Source of the DNA: Apostichopus japonicus
Lineage: Eukaryota > Echinodermata > Holothuroidea > Aspidochirotida > Stichopodidae
Assembly (NCBI RefSeq): GCF_037975245.1
Contig: NC_092575.1
Span: forward strand, 14,610,310-14,674,309
DNA length: 64,000 nucleotides
Direction: 5' to 3'
The position numbers were made by a program, and so were the translations under genes. This document shows positions 46,505-58,949 of this stretch, in pieces; positions within the stretch are counted from its first letter, which is position 1, and each line of letters begins with the position of its first letter. The notes under the pieces were generated by a model, which made no database searches, was not told the DNA's origin, and worked only from the letters and a program-made list of their open reading frames with translations.

Positions 46505-49500
46505 AACTTAACGTTGCACCGTTTGTCTCGTATTTGGTTGTTTAGCATTCTTCAGGCAGTCTAAGAAATGGGCAGTTCGCACAATGCAATAGTGTCATTG
46601 TATTAACTTGTGTTATTTTAATCATGTGTTTATTGTGTAGTTTTTAAGATTTATTCTATTTTTGTAAAGCGCATTGATGCCGGTGCTTATCGCGTTATAT
46701 AAATGTTTGTTATTATTATTATTATTCAGTTAACTAATTAACTTATATACCAAATTAATCGGTTAACTAACTTATTGGTATGCCATATTATCGGTTAACT
46801 AACTCAACGGTGTACCGTATTATGGGTTAGCTATGAAATAAACGTACTGCAACTTTACTAGTATTTCAACATACACCTGTTTACATACTAGAATAAACGG
46901 TTTACAAATAACCGTTAAACTAACGTGACTGTTTAACTTCACGGTATATGACTACACTGCATGTCTAGAATTACCGGTATATCAGCATTCATCTGCATGT
47001 ATACATACTCAAATTAACGGTATGCAAATAACCGTTAAAATAACGTGATTGTTTACCTTCACGGTATATGACTATACACTGCATGTCTAGAATTACCGGT
47101 ATATTGACATACACCTGTGTACATACTCAAATTAACGGTTTACAAATAACCGTTAAACTAACGTGACTGTTTAACTTCACGGTGTATGACTACACTGCAT
47201 GTCTAGACTTACCGGTATATCAGCATTCACCTGTATACATCCTAAAATTAACGGTATGCAAATAACCGTTAAACTAACGTGACTATTCAACTTCACGGTG
47301 TATGACTACACTGCATGTCTAGAATTACCGGTATATTGGCATACACCTGTACATACTCAAATTTACGGTTTACAAATAACAGTTAAACTATAACGTGACT
47401 ATTTACCTATACACGGTATATCTAGACTTACCGGTATATTGGCGTACTCCTGCATCCTGGAAACAGCAATTCTGTACTCTTGTGGGCTTTTGTGACTTGA
47501 CTTCTTCATTATACCGAGGTATCCAAAATTCTTTAAAAAGTTCTGTAAGAAGGAGAAGAAAATAATATAAATTACGACTTAAATTGGTAAAAGGTTGATA
47601 AGCTAACTGCTTTAACGATTGTTCCCTTTTACCAGCAGAGTATTCAGAACCCCTATTGTTTTATTGCAATGTTTATCATCTGTAATGGAGATGGGTTCTG
47701 CGAAAGTTTACTTAAAAGTATTGAACATCTTAAAATGACCTCATAATGGCATTGGTTTCAGAGCCAACACTGTTAAACATTCTACCTTGAACTGCTATGA
47801 AAAGCAATACAAAGAGAATGTAAAGGTTTGGGATCCTAGTGGCACTATGACATCACAGATTTACAAACTTGGCAACTGCCAGACACGACGTTTAAACTTG
47901 GACACCCATCTCTCCCTCCCTCCCCCCCCCCCCCCATCGAACAGAACACGATTTTTATTATCTGGTTGGGGCAAGAGATGCCGGAAGATATTCAAGTTTA
48001 ACTTATTTCCATGAAAATCTCCTTGAAAGCCATATTGATGATTACGTCGATTCATTGTGCAAGCAAATTAGGCCTACTTCTTAAACTATTGCTTTCATAA
48101 ATTCTAATAACTTAATCAAATCGTATTTTGTTAACTTCATTACAAAAAAGTACCGTTGTATGACTTTCAACTCTTGTTTTGTCCGTGTTGAATTTTTACT
48201 ACATTGTAAACGTGATATTTAGGACAAAACAGTATTTTGTTTAGCTATTGAGTTTTTGTGTTGCCTCTTAGGTCAAGAATTGATGACGTGTGTGTTAGAC
48301 TAAGCAGTCCAGCTAGTTCAATCGGTAACCGTCAGATGCTTAACGGGTCATTCTTCATATACCAAGAATAGTCTATAGCAATACAACCTGGACTAAACAC
48401 GGTGCTAGTTTATGGTCTCCAACATATGTTGTGCCTTACATCATATTTTTAATGGTTGAAACATTATGTTACCATGTTACTATGTCCCGGTAAACATTAA
48501 CTATAAAAACTTATATCTTTAACAGTATCAACTATTCACGCTCTGTGAACCGGGTGACATCTCGGCCGGTGATGACAAATGTTTGGTGGCCTGTGGTTTG
48601 TGGATAAGAAAACAAACATCATCAAACAGGAAATACTTAATTCCATACGATAACTCTACTCTTCCTTGTGAACTGCTACAGAAATGAACGAGATTTGAAG
48701 GGGCTCTCTGGGAGGTGTTGGAAAAGTATAAAGTATACCGACCCACATTAAACTCATAAATATATATTGAAGTTATGAAACGTAGATTTTTTTTTTTTTT
48801 TTAATTCACTCTTTCTTAAACCTTATTTTTTGAAACTTTATTATTTCAATCAGTCTCAGAAATAGGGTTGTATACTTTTCAACCTCACACCTACACAATT
48901 TTTTTTTTATAAATAACTTAGCACAACCTTGTGTGTTTACCTATAATTTAGACATAATTTAGAGCCCCCATTTCATGTCGAAATGTTAATATTTTCCCTG
49001 AGAAACAAGAGGTACCCCACTTGTCATTAACACTACGATGATATGTAATAACATTTTTCCTTAGCGGTTTCGTGGGGATGGGGATGGGGGGATTCATCGC
49101 AAGTATCAATATCACATTGACTAATGATGATGGTTGGGTTTGCTTCTCCTTTAAATAATATTCCAATTATTGAGATATGCTCCTAAAATCTCTCATTATT
49201 CCCCCCCCCCCCTACCCCTTCTCTTATTACAATCGTAAAACTTGCCGGGAAAAAACAGCAACATTTGTATTAAATAAACGTGAATGGCAATTATGACTTA
49301 TCTATTCGTTTGTATCACATGATGGACACGGAAATGCGTGTTAGTGATGGTGCATACTCACATCATATGTTACAAGTATGCTGCTAGACATACTTCATTC
49401 GGACGATTAGAATATCCATTGCTTGAATACGTTTCTAATAATAATTTTGTGAATACTTAAATAATGTGTTCAGTGACATTGTCAACAAAACTGAAAGAAA

Positions 49501-52470
49501 GAGGAATACGTGTCTAGTTCCTGTTTTATAATCTTTCAAATGTATTTGGTATGCACTGTGAGTCCAGATGGAATACACACGAGGAATGGTATATGTGGAA
49601 TTTGGACGAGGACTGCATGGGCTTGTGTAGGGGTTGGCTGCAATGTGTATGAAGTTGCTCTATGCATAACACAGTTGTCATAATCCACCACATAGACAGA
49701 ATTGCGCAGCAATATTGCGCAGTCACAATGTAAACGTGCCTTTGTCTGTTCTAGACCATGCAGTTGTATGGGTATGGGGATGTATGATCATAATGTGTAC
49801 TGATGTAATTATCCAGGGAATTTATATCGCCATGGTTACATGAAGGCACCTGGGCCATCCGTCATCTATTGTGTTGAACCCTCTATAAGCAAATACAAAA
49901 CAGGAAATAGAATGTGGCATATTCATCGGCGACACGTGATTACCAATAGTGCGTCACTGGTATGAGAACTTTAAAGGAGAAGTGTATAGGCCATCGTTAG
50001 GTTATATGCGGACCTGTTGTTTTGTTGAACAAACTAGTCTATAGGGCTTAAAAATCGTGTTAACAGTATAAAAGTGCTGTCATTTTGTCAATGTGTGATG
50101 TCATAATGACATTAAACTCAATTGTAAGTTAATTGACCAAACGATATGTAAGAGAAATGATATTATATGTTTGTATTGTTGTATCTGGAAACAAAACAAT
50201 TACATACATTGGGTTCATTATGAACTGCTGGTAATTAAATCAGCAGTCATCAGGATGTTATAAAAAAATATATTTTATTCCTCAACCGCTACACACAATA
50301 GAAAGATCAAACAATAGAACTAGGTAGGAATGACCGATATGCAAACAGCACATATGTAAACATTGTACATTTACAGATTACTACTACTGCTACTAATAAT
50401 AATAGTAATAAAAATATACAGGCTATTTCTCGCTCCATATGCGTTGGAACAATTTTCCAATGTTAATACAAGCCTACGTAGTCCGCTCATGTCATTTTTT
50501 TAAATCACTCACATATTGACAATATGAACAGCTCCGAACTTTTATCTGATGGAAACCTGATATTCATACTGCACATTCTGTCAGTTTAATTGCTTTTAAA
50601 GTGTAAAATGCAAATAGTGTGTTTAAAAATCAATTGTCCCAAATTGGGAATCATTCTGAACATGAAACTACAGTTGAAATCCAAAACTAGAACTGTATTT
50701 GCCTTCAAATACGCAGTATTTTAGTGCGCGCGGAGTGCTTACAGTACAAAATGATTAGGAAGGGCTTTTCGGTTGTTGGTGGTATTATATTTGTGGGCGG
50801 ACAGCACACCAGGAAGTATAGTCATGTAGGTACCTACAAAGTGAGGGCGCTTGTGAGCGCCGTGACAGGCTCAGTATAAGTTGGCTACGCAGCTAGCCTC
50901 TGAAACTGCAAATGTACAGAGACTATATGAAACTTTAAGATTCAACGTCCAGCCATGTAGGTATCGTTCACTTGGCCAGTATATGTCAATACTGTAGCGC
51001 GGCACGCGCACTACAATAATAAAGGGACGCCACCTAATTATTCACACCATCTTTGGCAAATATCCATAGGAAGTGACGTATACTTCTCTGATAAGGCTAT
51101 ATGCTTACTAGGAAGTGTGTTCTTCTGTCCACGGGTGTATACTATATATGGGATTATATCATTACAATAAAGCCTAACTATGATAGTATACTGTTAAAAG
51201 GAGTCGTGAATATTGTAATGAATAATAAATGACCTCTGACCAGCACCTCATTATTATTATTTAAATGAGACCGCATGTATAGACGTACCATATATCACAA
51301 GGTGGACCAGCTTATACGACTATAATGAGTCTTATGAGCAGAAGAGTATGCATAAATTAGAGACATTTACGACAGTCAGTCACGAATTGTATCATATTAT
51401 AGGTAAATATCAAATTTATAGCAAATATACATATAATTTATTATCCACTTGAGAGGTTTTATCTTTTCGATTAAGTATACTTTCATGCCACGTTTTTTCA
51501 ATGCACTTGTACTGACGGTATGAGCAGTATAGGTAATGAATATCCTGTTGCAATCAGATGAAAGTGAGGAACTGTTCATACTGTCAGTATGAGTGCTTTG
51601 AAGCATGATATGAGAGAACAGAACAGAGTGGCATATGCATGGGAATAATGCTCCAATTGGATGTCATTAACACCGAAACTAATTTGCATATATGAGTCAA
51701 GGCGAACGTTTTATTATTGCGACCAAGTGACGGCATGCAGTGGTCGACTCATTACTCCTTGCTTTGGCGAGGACTGGTAGGTTCCATAGCGTAGGCCTAT
51801 AAGTGCTGTACAATGCACGTTAATGAACGTGTGTACAACAATGCATTATGGGTGATATCATGAAATGCATTATGGGAGCTATAGTTGCGTATGGTTGCTA
51901 ATTTCCGCTATATTTAGCCACCCTACCGAGTCTCACTTCAATATGAGATCAAATTGATCAAACTATATATTCACTAATTGCAATAAATGATTTTATTACC
52001 ACCCTGCAGACACTTTTCCAAATTGATACTAGTAATCGGTCTATTCACTCAAGAAAAAGAAAACAATACGCAGAAAGAAGAAATAGGTTTTCAGACATTC
52101 CTTTTGTTATTTTAGATATCATTATTTGAAATGACCCTTTGTCTGGTTCGGGTATTAATTTAGACATTTGAATGCGATTTTATCATCAATTTAGTATCGA
52201 CCGACATTTTACATCCAACAATATTATAAAAAAAAAGTTATATTAATGTATTAAAATTATTTTCATTACAATTGTTTCATATTTCTCTCTTACCAAGCCA
52301 GCTGCTACCTCTTGTATATCCACGTCATCATCATACTCCAGTCCTGTCGGTAACTGACCGCTGTCTGATCCACTGCCACTATTGTCCTGTCCACTGCTAC
52401 TCTGGGCTAAAACTGAAACAAATAGACTAAAGGCCCAAACTAGGAGTAGTTCTCTTTTCCTCAATTCCAT
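34794..52470 (-). CDS. Membrane-type matrix metalloproteinase, GPI-anchored type (9 exons)
   Basis: Minus-strand exons: 52470-52294, 47542-47432, 44327-44176, 43614-43337, 43110-42952, 41931-41732, 40568-40427, 39637-39377 and 35041-34794. They join in frame to 575 aa. Order: signal peptide (1-22); propeptide with cysteine switch PRCGLPD (C114); furin-type site RRKKR (127-131); catalytic domain from about 132 with HGDGYPFDG and GGDAHFD; zinc site [11 protein letters not shown] (H249, E250, H253, H259) and Met-turn ALMAP (M267); hinge with NPRP repeats; four-blade hemopexin domain between C341 and C529; and a final hydrophobic segment without cytoplasmic tail. The furin site plus the C-terminal hydrophobic end matches GPI-anchored MT-MMPs (MMP17/MMP25 type). 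It would be a cell-surface endopeptidase cleaving matrix proteins, activated intracellularly by furin. All catalytic residues are intact, so it looks functional. Exact orthology is uncertain because MMPs expand by lineage. Confidence 0.93.
35742..39050 (+). mobile_element. Non-LTR retrotransposon (CR1/Jockey-like), frameshifted, in MMP intron 8
   Basis: Inserted antisense to the MMP gene. Coding pieces are 35742-36341 (apurinic-type endonuclease start, [15 protein letters not shown]), 36292-36954 (endonuclease end with SDHFPVYF), 36899-38242 (reverse transcriptase: [45 protein letters not shown] box) and 38238-38696 (C-terminal part). At least three frame changes separate them: near 36320, at an A-run near 36930 and at a C-run near 38222, so it is a dead copy. 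No ORF1 is seen, so it is probably 5'-truncated. The 3' UTR has a duplicated block of about 65 bp, a stem-loop (38974-39019), and a tail of AATAAA-like repeats. Confidence 0.9.
38974..39019 (+). other. LINE 3' terminal stem-loop
   Basis: AGAGGG (38974-38979) pairs with CCCTCT (39014-39019), CTCGT (38981-38985) with ACGAG (39006-39010), and TTAGC (38992-38996) with GCTAA (39001-39005). A conserved-looking GGAAGA bulge and a TATT loop complete it. It sits just before the AATAAA-rich tail, where LINE reverse transcriptases are known to recognise RNA 3' structures. Confidence 0.6.
41795..41925 (-). repeat. Coding repeat in the MMP hinge
   Basis: Within MMP exon 6, a 12-bp unit (AGACCAAACCCG and close variants) is repeated about five times and encodes Asn-Pro-Arg-Pro units between the catalytic and hemopexin domains. 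It stays in frame, so copy-number change would alter hinge length without breaking the protein. Confidence 0.8.
42507..42840 (-). mobile_element. TTAA-flanked non-autonomous DNA element, copy 2
   Basis: Reverse-oriented relative of 27444-27822, with TTAA at both ends and matching terminal repeats. It lies in MMP intron 5, 112 bp past the exon-5 donor on the transcribed strand. It lacks the roughly 16-bp insertion of copy 1. Confidence 0.75.
44634..45105 (+). mobile_element. Non-autonomous DNA element with GGTRGCATAC ends, copy 1
   Basis: It starts GGTGGCATAC and ends GTATGCTACC, an imperfect terminal inverted repeat of about 20 bp. A copy at roughly 80% identity lies at 54587-55071 in the same orientation. 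There is no coding capacity. No clean target duplication is visible. It lies in MMP intron 2. Confidence 0.7.
46457..46502. repeat. (TA)n microsatellite
   Basis: A pure TA tract of about 45 bp in MMP intron 2. Confidence 0.95.
46861..47445 (-). repeat. About 118-bp minisatellite that includes the MMP exon-2 splice donor
   Basis: Five tandem units of about 103-120 bp abut MMP exon 2. On the minus strand each unit ends with a version of the real exon end and donor, ATATACCGGTAAGTCTAGA. Copies at about 47326, 47092 and 46972 read GGTAAT, while the copy at about 47209 keeps GGTAAG. The remainder of the unit carries CCGTTAATTT/AACGGTTATTTG motifs. Degenerate units continue to about 46735. The array therefore grew from the exon-intron boundary itself. 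Confidence 0.9.
47543..52293 (-). other. MMP intron 1
   Basis: A 4.75-kb intron between the signal-peptide exon and the propeptide exon. It is AT-rich with C/G homopolymers (about 47922-47935, 49201-49212). No embedded gene or named element is recognised. Confidence 0.6.
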
Positions 52471-53251
52471 CGTTAAATACCTTGTAAGATATTTTATGGC
52501 AAAAATAATTTCAGTTTGAAAAACAAACAAACAAACAAAAAAGCAAATATAATAGTAGAAATTCTTGTAAATCCAAAAGAAGGCAAATTGATCAGAACGA
52601 CTTCTCCGACGGTTAATTGATAAATGAAAGCATTTATGGAAAACGAAGTTGTGTAGTGTGGGCCCACTTCTTGTATAGGATGGACTTGTACAGTTGAGTA
52701 ACTGCCAAGGTATCAGTCACTGTACGACCACGAGTTACAAAGATATGATGTTATTTAGGGCTCATAGGTGATGGATGACTCAGAAATCCGTTCAGGACAA
52801 AACTAATTACTGACAACTTCGTTTGACGTGCAAACGGGAAATATGCTAATTGTCGTGGAGGAAGCTACCCTTACCCTGCAGTACAAGTCTCTTTGCTATC
52901 AGGTTATGTACAGGTTTCTTCAATAGAAAAATTAAAGAGTTTTTAACTTATACTGGCCAATGGTCCCAGTTTTTTATAGGTGGTGTTAAGTCGTTGGTGA
53001 TATGTACAAAGAGAGGGGCGGGGGGGGGGGGGGGGGTTGCCAACAAGCACGAGTTTCATTTTTAAGGTACTGAACTGCTTCTATATATTTATCCATCTTT
53101 GAGTGTCGATATGTTCTACAAGAAGTGTGTCCGGTGACGTCAAGAACCATGCCAAATCTAAACGATTCTGATGTAACAGTGTGTTTATATAGAAAAAGTG
53201 TATGGTACTCTTATATGTATCTTCTGGATGTGTTGGTAGGCCAATATATAT

Positions 53252-53480
53252 ACAATGGGAAAGGTTAGGCTTCATACTGATGTATGTGTCTTATGTATGT
53301 ATCCGTATATACGGATATACTATGGGAAAGGATAGGCTTCATACTGATGTATGTGTCTTATGTATGTATCTGTATATACGGATATACTATGGGAAAGGAT
53401 AGGCTTCATACTGATGTATGTGTCTTATGTATGTATCTGTATATACGGATATACTATGGGAAAGGATAGGCTTCACATAT
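53252..53480. repeat. 67-bp tandem repeat, about 3.4 copies
   Basis: The unit begins TATGGGAAAGGATAGGCTTC and contains an internal palindrome GTATATACGGATATAC-like segment. Copies are nearly identical, implying recent expansion. Confidence 0.9.
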
Positions 53481-53811
53481 AGGCCTACTAATGTATATGT
53501 CTTAATGGCTATATTGGTATATGCACATATTGTGGTAACCGTTATTTATGCTGCATATTGCTGTATGTGAGAGAATAAAAGAATGGTATCCTTATGAATC
53601 ATGGAACCGCAACCTCAAAGGAAGGGCAGAATCTGACAGAAGGTGAAATGGAGGAGGGAGAGAAGAAGGCTTGTCTGAAGTTGGAGAGAACAGAATAGCT
53701 GAGAAGGGGGTTGTCTCTTCATGCGGCAATATTATTTACTAGAACGGTTTACCGTATAAATGCTCCTCCACCCATGCATGCAGTCGCTGTCGGTATCTTC
53801 ATCTATTTTTC

Positions 53812-53825
53812 ACTGTCTGTCTCTA

Positions 53826-53862
<37 letters not shown>
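53812..53862. repeat. (CTGT)n microsatellite
   Basis: About twelve CTGT units with one CTAT interruption. Confidence 0.95.
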
Positions 53863-54452
53863 CGATGGATTTTCTCTTCAGTTTGCTGCCATTGTCCACA
53901 TCATTACCTCACTATGTATTATGGAGGCATCTTACTACATTATATGTACCGTTCATTCCAACCTTTCTTCAGTTAAAAGGTGATCATAAATTGTTTTGTT
54001 TTTAATGCAAAACTTGCAGGAAATTTACACATCAGGAGACGTATCGTAAATCGACTACAACGGTGGAAATAAGTAGATTGGAAAAAATAGAATTGTGTGT
54101 TAGAAGATTTACCTAGGGCATGTTGTCGATTAAATGAATTCATGAAATTTAAGTTATAAAATAGTTAAACAATGTAGCACTCTGTCTTGTAGTTCGATTA
54201 AAACACAGCATGAGCACCAGTACAAGTAGAACATTCCCTAGTATGAGTACGAGTACGTACTTTTTCATTAGTTATTTGTACTATACTAATAAAAATGAGT
54301 CGAGTGCGAGTACAAATCCACTCCAAGGTAGAATATGAGTAACTATACTAGATGCTACGAGTATCAAGATAACTATACTTGATTATAATCTCAAAATCTA
54401 AACGGTTATGAATGCAAGTATCATGATAGGCCAATATCCCAACTATCATGTG

Positions 54453-54535
54453 GTGGGTAGGATATACCAGTTGAAAACTTCTATCTATACTTTGGCAGGT
54501 CTTGAAAGTGACGAGTTTAGTGTGTAAGTCAATGG
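54453..54535 (+). mobile_element. Fragment of the GGTRGCATAC element
   Basis: This matches the right-hand part of the 44634/54587 elements (GAAAACTTCTATCTA and TTTAGTGTGTAAGTCAATGG). It lies just upstream of the full copy, so insertion beside or into an older copy is likely. Confidence 0.6.
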
Positions 54536-54586
54536 AACAATTAATTGTTTATCGAGCGGTAGGCTACTCAATTACGTGACAAACAA

Positions 54587-55071
54587 GTTGGCATACTCCT
54601 GTTAGAGTCTATATCAATCCGCCCGGATGTTCTCCTATATCAAGAAAAGTGTCAAAAAGTAGCAAGAGAACATCTTTTTTGACCTGTTATCAGTCATAAG
54701 CTGTTTTTGTTTTTTTTGTGGCTTGCATGTTAAAGAGCATGAATGGAAGTACATGTGGTGCAAAAATTTGGTCAATTGAGGCAATTTTATTTTAGACCCC
54801 TTAAGGCCTCCCAAGATCAGCGTACGAAAATTGTTTACTACTGAGTAAAGAGGGTTGTTTATAAGTGACGAAAACTTCCGACTCTGATGGCAAAAATTCT
54901 GCACCCTCACGATACAAGAAATTGATGTTGTCATGAAAGGCTAACTTGTCAGCTATCCAGTGATGGGTAACGTTTAGCTAGTAAGAACTTCTATCTAGAC
55001 TTCATAGACAACATTGCTTTTGTGATTTAATGTGTAAGTCAATTGGGCTTTTAATGGCCGTATGCTACCAC
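54587..55071 (+). mobile_element. Non-autonomous DNA element with GGTRGCATAC ends, copy 2
   Basis: Full-length relative of 44634-45105 with matching ends and about 80% identity, differing by small indels. No transposase is encoded. Confidence 0.7.
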
Positions 55072-55630
55072 AACATGACAGGACCAGAACAGTATAGCGC
55101 CATGTCAAAAAAATAAAATGATGCAATGCTAAAGTATCGACACCAAATATACAAATTTAATTTATTCGATCGTTCAACAAAGCTTTCAACTTTCATGTTT
55201 AACTTATCAGATTTAGATCGTTTTAAGCTTGAATTCTTATTCAGACGTCTGTTCTATATCCCCAGTCTGGTTGCCATGGTGATATATATCATGAAGCTAT
55301 CTTTAGCAAAAGGCTTATCGTTACCTGACATTAACGGAAACTGTTCATTTAAGAAACCGTCGGGAGTCTGCATGCAATAATCATATTTATGTATTGTCTT
55401 GACTATATGATATATCATACAGTACATATTATTCAGCGGAAAACCACAAAAATGGAAGAACCATTCACATTAATTAAGTTCATGCCATAAAGAAAACCAT
55501 GCTTCATCTATATGTATTTCTCATTTAGATCTTCAATTTATGACGATAATCATGAATAGAAACTCATTACGTTGTACCAATTGCAAAGCCAATGGTAAAT
55601 TTTCTCAAAGTAGTTTTGCATTCTCCTTCT

Positions 55631-55712
55631 ATATATATATATATATATATATATAGCCTATATATATATATATATATATATAGCCTATATATATATAGCC
55701 TATATATATACA
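55631..55712. repeat. (TA)n with GCCTATA interruptions
   Basis: TA runs are punctuated three times by TAGCCTATA, a short higher-order pattern. Confidence 0.9.
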
Positions 55713-58289
55713 TATATATATGACCATTATTTGAATACTCAGTATAAAACTTATTGTCTCAAACAGAAAATTTATTTCTACTGTCATTGTACTTGCTATG
55801 CATAACTATTGTACTCAAAGAATTACGCAACTCATTCCTCCTGATCTAAAAATTTCTCTTGAAGGCGAGATGTCGGGGTACATCACATCGATTTTTGTTT
55901 TACACATACTTATAAATCAATATAGAACAACAATCATATTATATGGTCTTAAATACAGTCGTATTAATCCGGCATTCGCCACTCCTCAATAATTATCAAG
56001 AGTGCCATGTACATAAAATACCATGAAAAGTCAAACGTTAAGTTAATGGCTTCGTAGTACTGTCAACTTTCCTTCATAAGCCTTTGGTGGATAAAGGATC
56101 ATGAAACCTGGACTGACGGTTAACAAAAATTGCTTTTTATAGCTTACAATTATTTTGTTGCGATACAGCGGCTGCTTTCCCACATAGCGACTGTTATAAC
56201 AGCCGTGTTGGTTGATGACTAAGACGAGTAAAGACCTCGCTCTATTTGTCAGGGAGTTTCATTTGGCACCAATCGAAAGCGACTTTAATATAAAAAAGAT
56301 TATGAGATTCATAATTAGTCATAGTTCTAGCGTCCAGGGCTATTTTTAATTATATAGCAAGTTTAACCCTCCACGCGGCTTTAAATCGAAATGGCCCATT
56401 CTCAAGGAAGTTATACGCGTGGCTTTGTAAGTTAATGGCTCAAATGATCAGTCTTAAAGGGATACACCGGAGACAGACATTGGTACTACACACTTTTGGA
56501 CACATTTGCTGAAAAAGTTGTACAAATCAGTATCACGTGTTGCATTTTCCACCAATCAACAGGGAAGTTTAATACTTAATTTACATATCCTAAGTATACA
56601 AACCAAAAGACACTCTCACCTGATTCTAGGAAATCAGTCGAAGGTCAACGTTATGCGTACAATTTGCAATTATAATCACTTATTCATACCTTGGTGCAGT
56701 ATACAGAATGCATATATGAGGAAGTGGTGTGACCTAAAGATATATGGATAATTATTCTCAGCAGCTATGTCCAACTAATTAGCCACCGGAATACCCCTTT
56801 AAGAGATAGAGCGGCGCAGAGAGGAAGAGGGTGGAAGATCAAGGATGTCACTATTGATATCAATCATCATTCACCCCCTCCCCCACCCCCTCCCCCACCC
56901 CTCCGGGCCAGAGGTTCGATTGGGGCCCTATATAGCAAATTCAAAGGTCATTCAGCATGGACGGATATTCATCACGCTAAATTCGCTAAGGGCTTCAAAA
57001 GTAATTGCTTGAGGTGTAGACTGTCCAAATTATGACCACGCAAAGAGGAAGGTCCAGCTCTAAAAGAGGTACAAATGTTCTGAGAGGGGCAGTAAAATGC
57101 TTTTTGAAGTATGTATTCTGACTACTTTTAACACCGTCAGCAGACAGAGAAACGAAACTTCAATGTCGCCATCTGATATTTTATAGTATAATTCCACGGG
57201 TGGTGGTAGTGGTGACAGGGGGAGTGCGTATTTATGTGTGTGTGTGTGTGTGTGGGTGGGTGGGGGAGGGGTGGGGAGGAGAATCCATGGCATGTATGGT
57301 AGCTCACCCAATACTATGTGCATCAATTGATGTGTGACGTTCGATATATAAAGCGGGAAATATGGAAATACCGCATTATAGAAGAAAAAAAAATTGCATT
57401 ATATTTCTATGGTCGGGGTTTCTGTGACGTATCTCTTTGTCACTACAAGGAGGGTGAAGCGCGAAATGTAATGAACAGACCTTTTCTTTTACTGATAGAA
57501 AACTGCTTTACTTGTTTACTAAGGTCGTCACCCTTTATTTACACAAAATTTAGTAGAAGGAGGTGGAGAAAGGGAGAGTAATGATTGAAGTTGACAACAA
57601 AACAGCAATCTATCTTTAGGCTGATTGAATTTCTTGGCAAACTTGACGAAGAATGTTGGAATTCGTTCAATTTCCATTGTTTGGATAAATGATTGATGGG
57701 CGGAAATGACGTCATGGTTCATGACACGGTGGGTCGTCACCGTTGACCGTCTGAACTGGAAAATAATCAAACCTTGTCAGTTTTTTTCAGGGAGTCTTGA
57801 TTTGATTAATGGTAATTCATATTAACATTTGATGCATTTGTTATGAACTGCTCACATTTTTATTTACAATTTTTTATTGTATATGTATACTAGTGTCACG
57901 AGAAAACTACACACATTGTAAATGGTAACCCGGACTTAAAGTTGGGACTTTTCTTGTCAAATTGAGGTGCAGGGATTGACGTGAAATTAGTAGCAAACGG
58001 CGCCCCATAGATTGTCTAATTCAATCTGCATACTCCCTTTATCACACGAATTGTATAACATCTATTTATAACATTATTTCGATTTTCAAGTAGGCCTATA
58101 ACAGTGATCATCAAGTCAATAAACTAAAAGACATTTGGTCATCGAGTAGTAACTTCAAAGCAGATAGCTGCTAACAGCAATTTCCCTGATTGAAAGGTCC
58201 TCATGTGACTGGATCATAAAAATGGTTACATATTATAATCGTGAACTTTTGCATGATTATCATCCGTGTTTTAATGCTTTTGGGTAATA

Positions 58290-58930
58290 ACTAACTCATA
58301 CTTACACTGCTATACTCGTAACTCGAAATCACACTGTAGTTCTCATAACTCGTACACACTGCTGTACTAATAACTCGTATTCACATTGCTGTACTCATAA
58401 CTCGTACTCACACTGCTGTGCTCGTAACTCGTACTCACACTGTTTAACTCGTAACTCGTACACCCTGCTGTACTAATAACTCTTACTTGCTGAATAATAA
58501 CTCGTACTCACACTCTTACACTCATAACTCATAGTCACACTGATGCACTAATAACGCGAACTCACATTGTTGTACTCGTAACTCGTACTCACACTGCTGA
58601 ACTAATAACGCGTACTCACACTGCTGTACTCGTAACTCGTACTCACGCTAATGTACTAATAACTCGTACTTGCTGTACTAATAACTCGTATTCACACTGC
58701 TATACTCGTAACTTGTATTCACACTGCTGTACTCGTAACTCGTACTCACACTGTTTTACTCGTATATCGTACTCACACTGCTATACTCGCAACTCGTACT
58801 CACACTGCTGTACTCGTAACTCGTACTCACACTGTTTACTCGTAACTCGTACACACTGCTGTACTAATAACTCGTAATTGCTGTACTAATAACTCGTACT
58901 CACACTGTTTACTCGCACACACACTGCTGT
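58290..58930. repeat. Degenerate ACTCGTACTCACACTGCTGT minisatellite
   Basis: About 17-20 copies of a 30-40 bp unit combine ACTCGTACTCACACTGCTGT with TACTCGTA or TACTAATA. Block lengths vary. It lies immediately before a second, unrelated array. Confidence 0.9.
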
Positions 58931-58949
58931 ACTTGTTACTCGTACTGTA

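Noticed and set aside
48308-48355. tRNA-like GCTAGTTCAATCGGTAACC segment
   Set aside because: It has an A-box-like start but no B box and no stem pairing.
55126-55380. 84-codon plus-strand frame
   Set aside because: No recognisable domain, AT-rich biased composition, and no flanking splice or polyadenylation logic.
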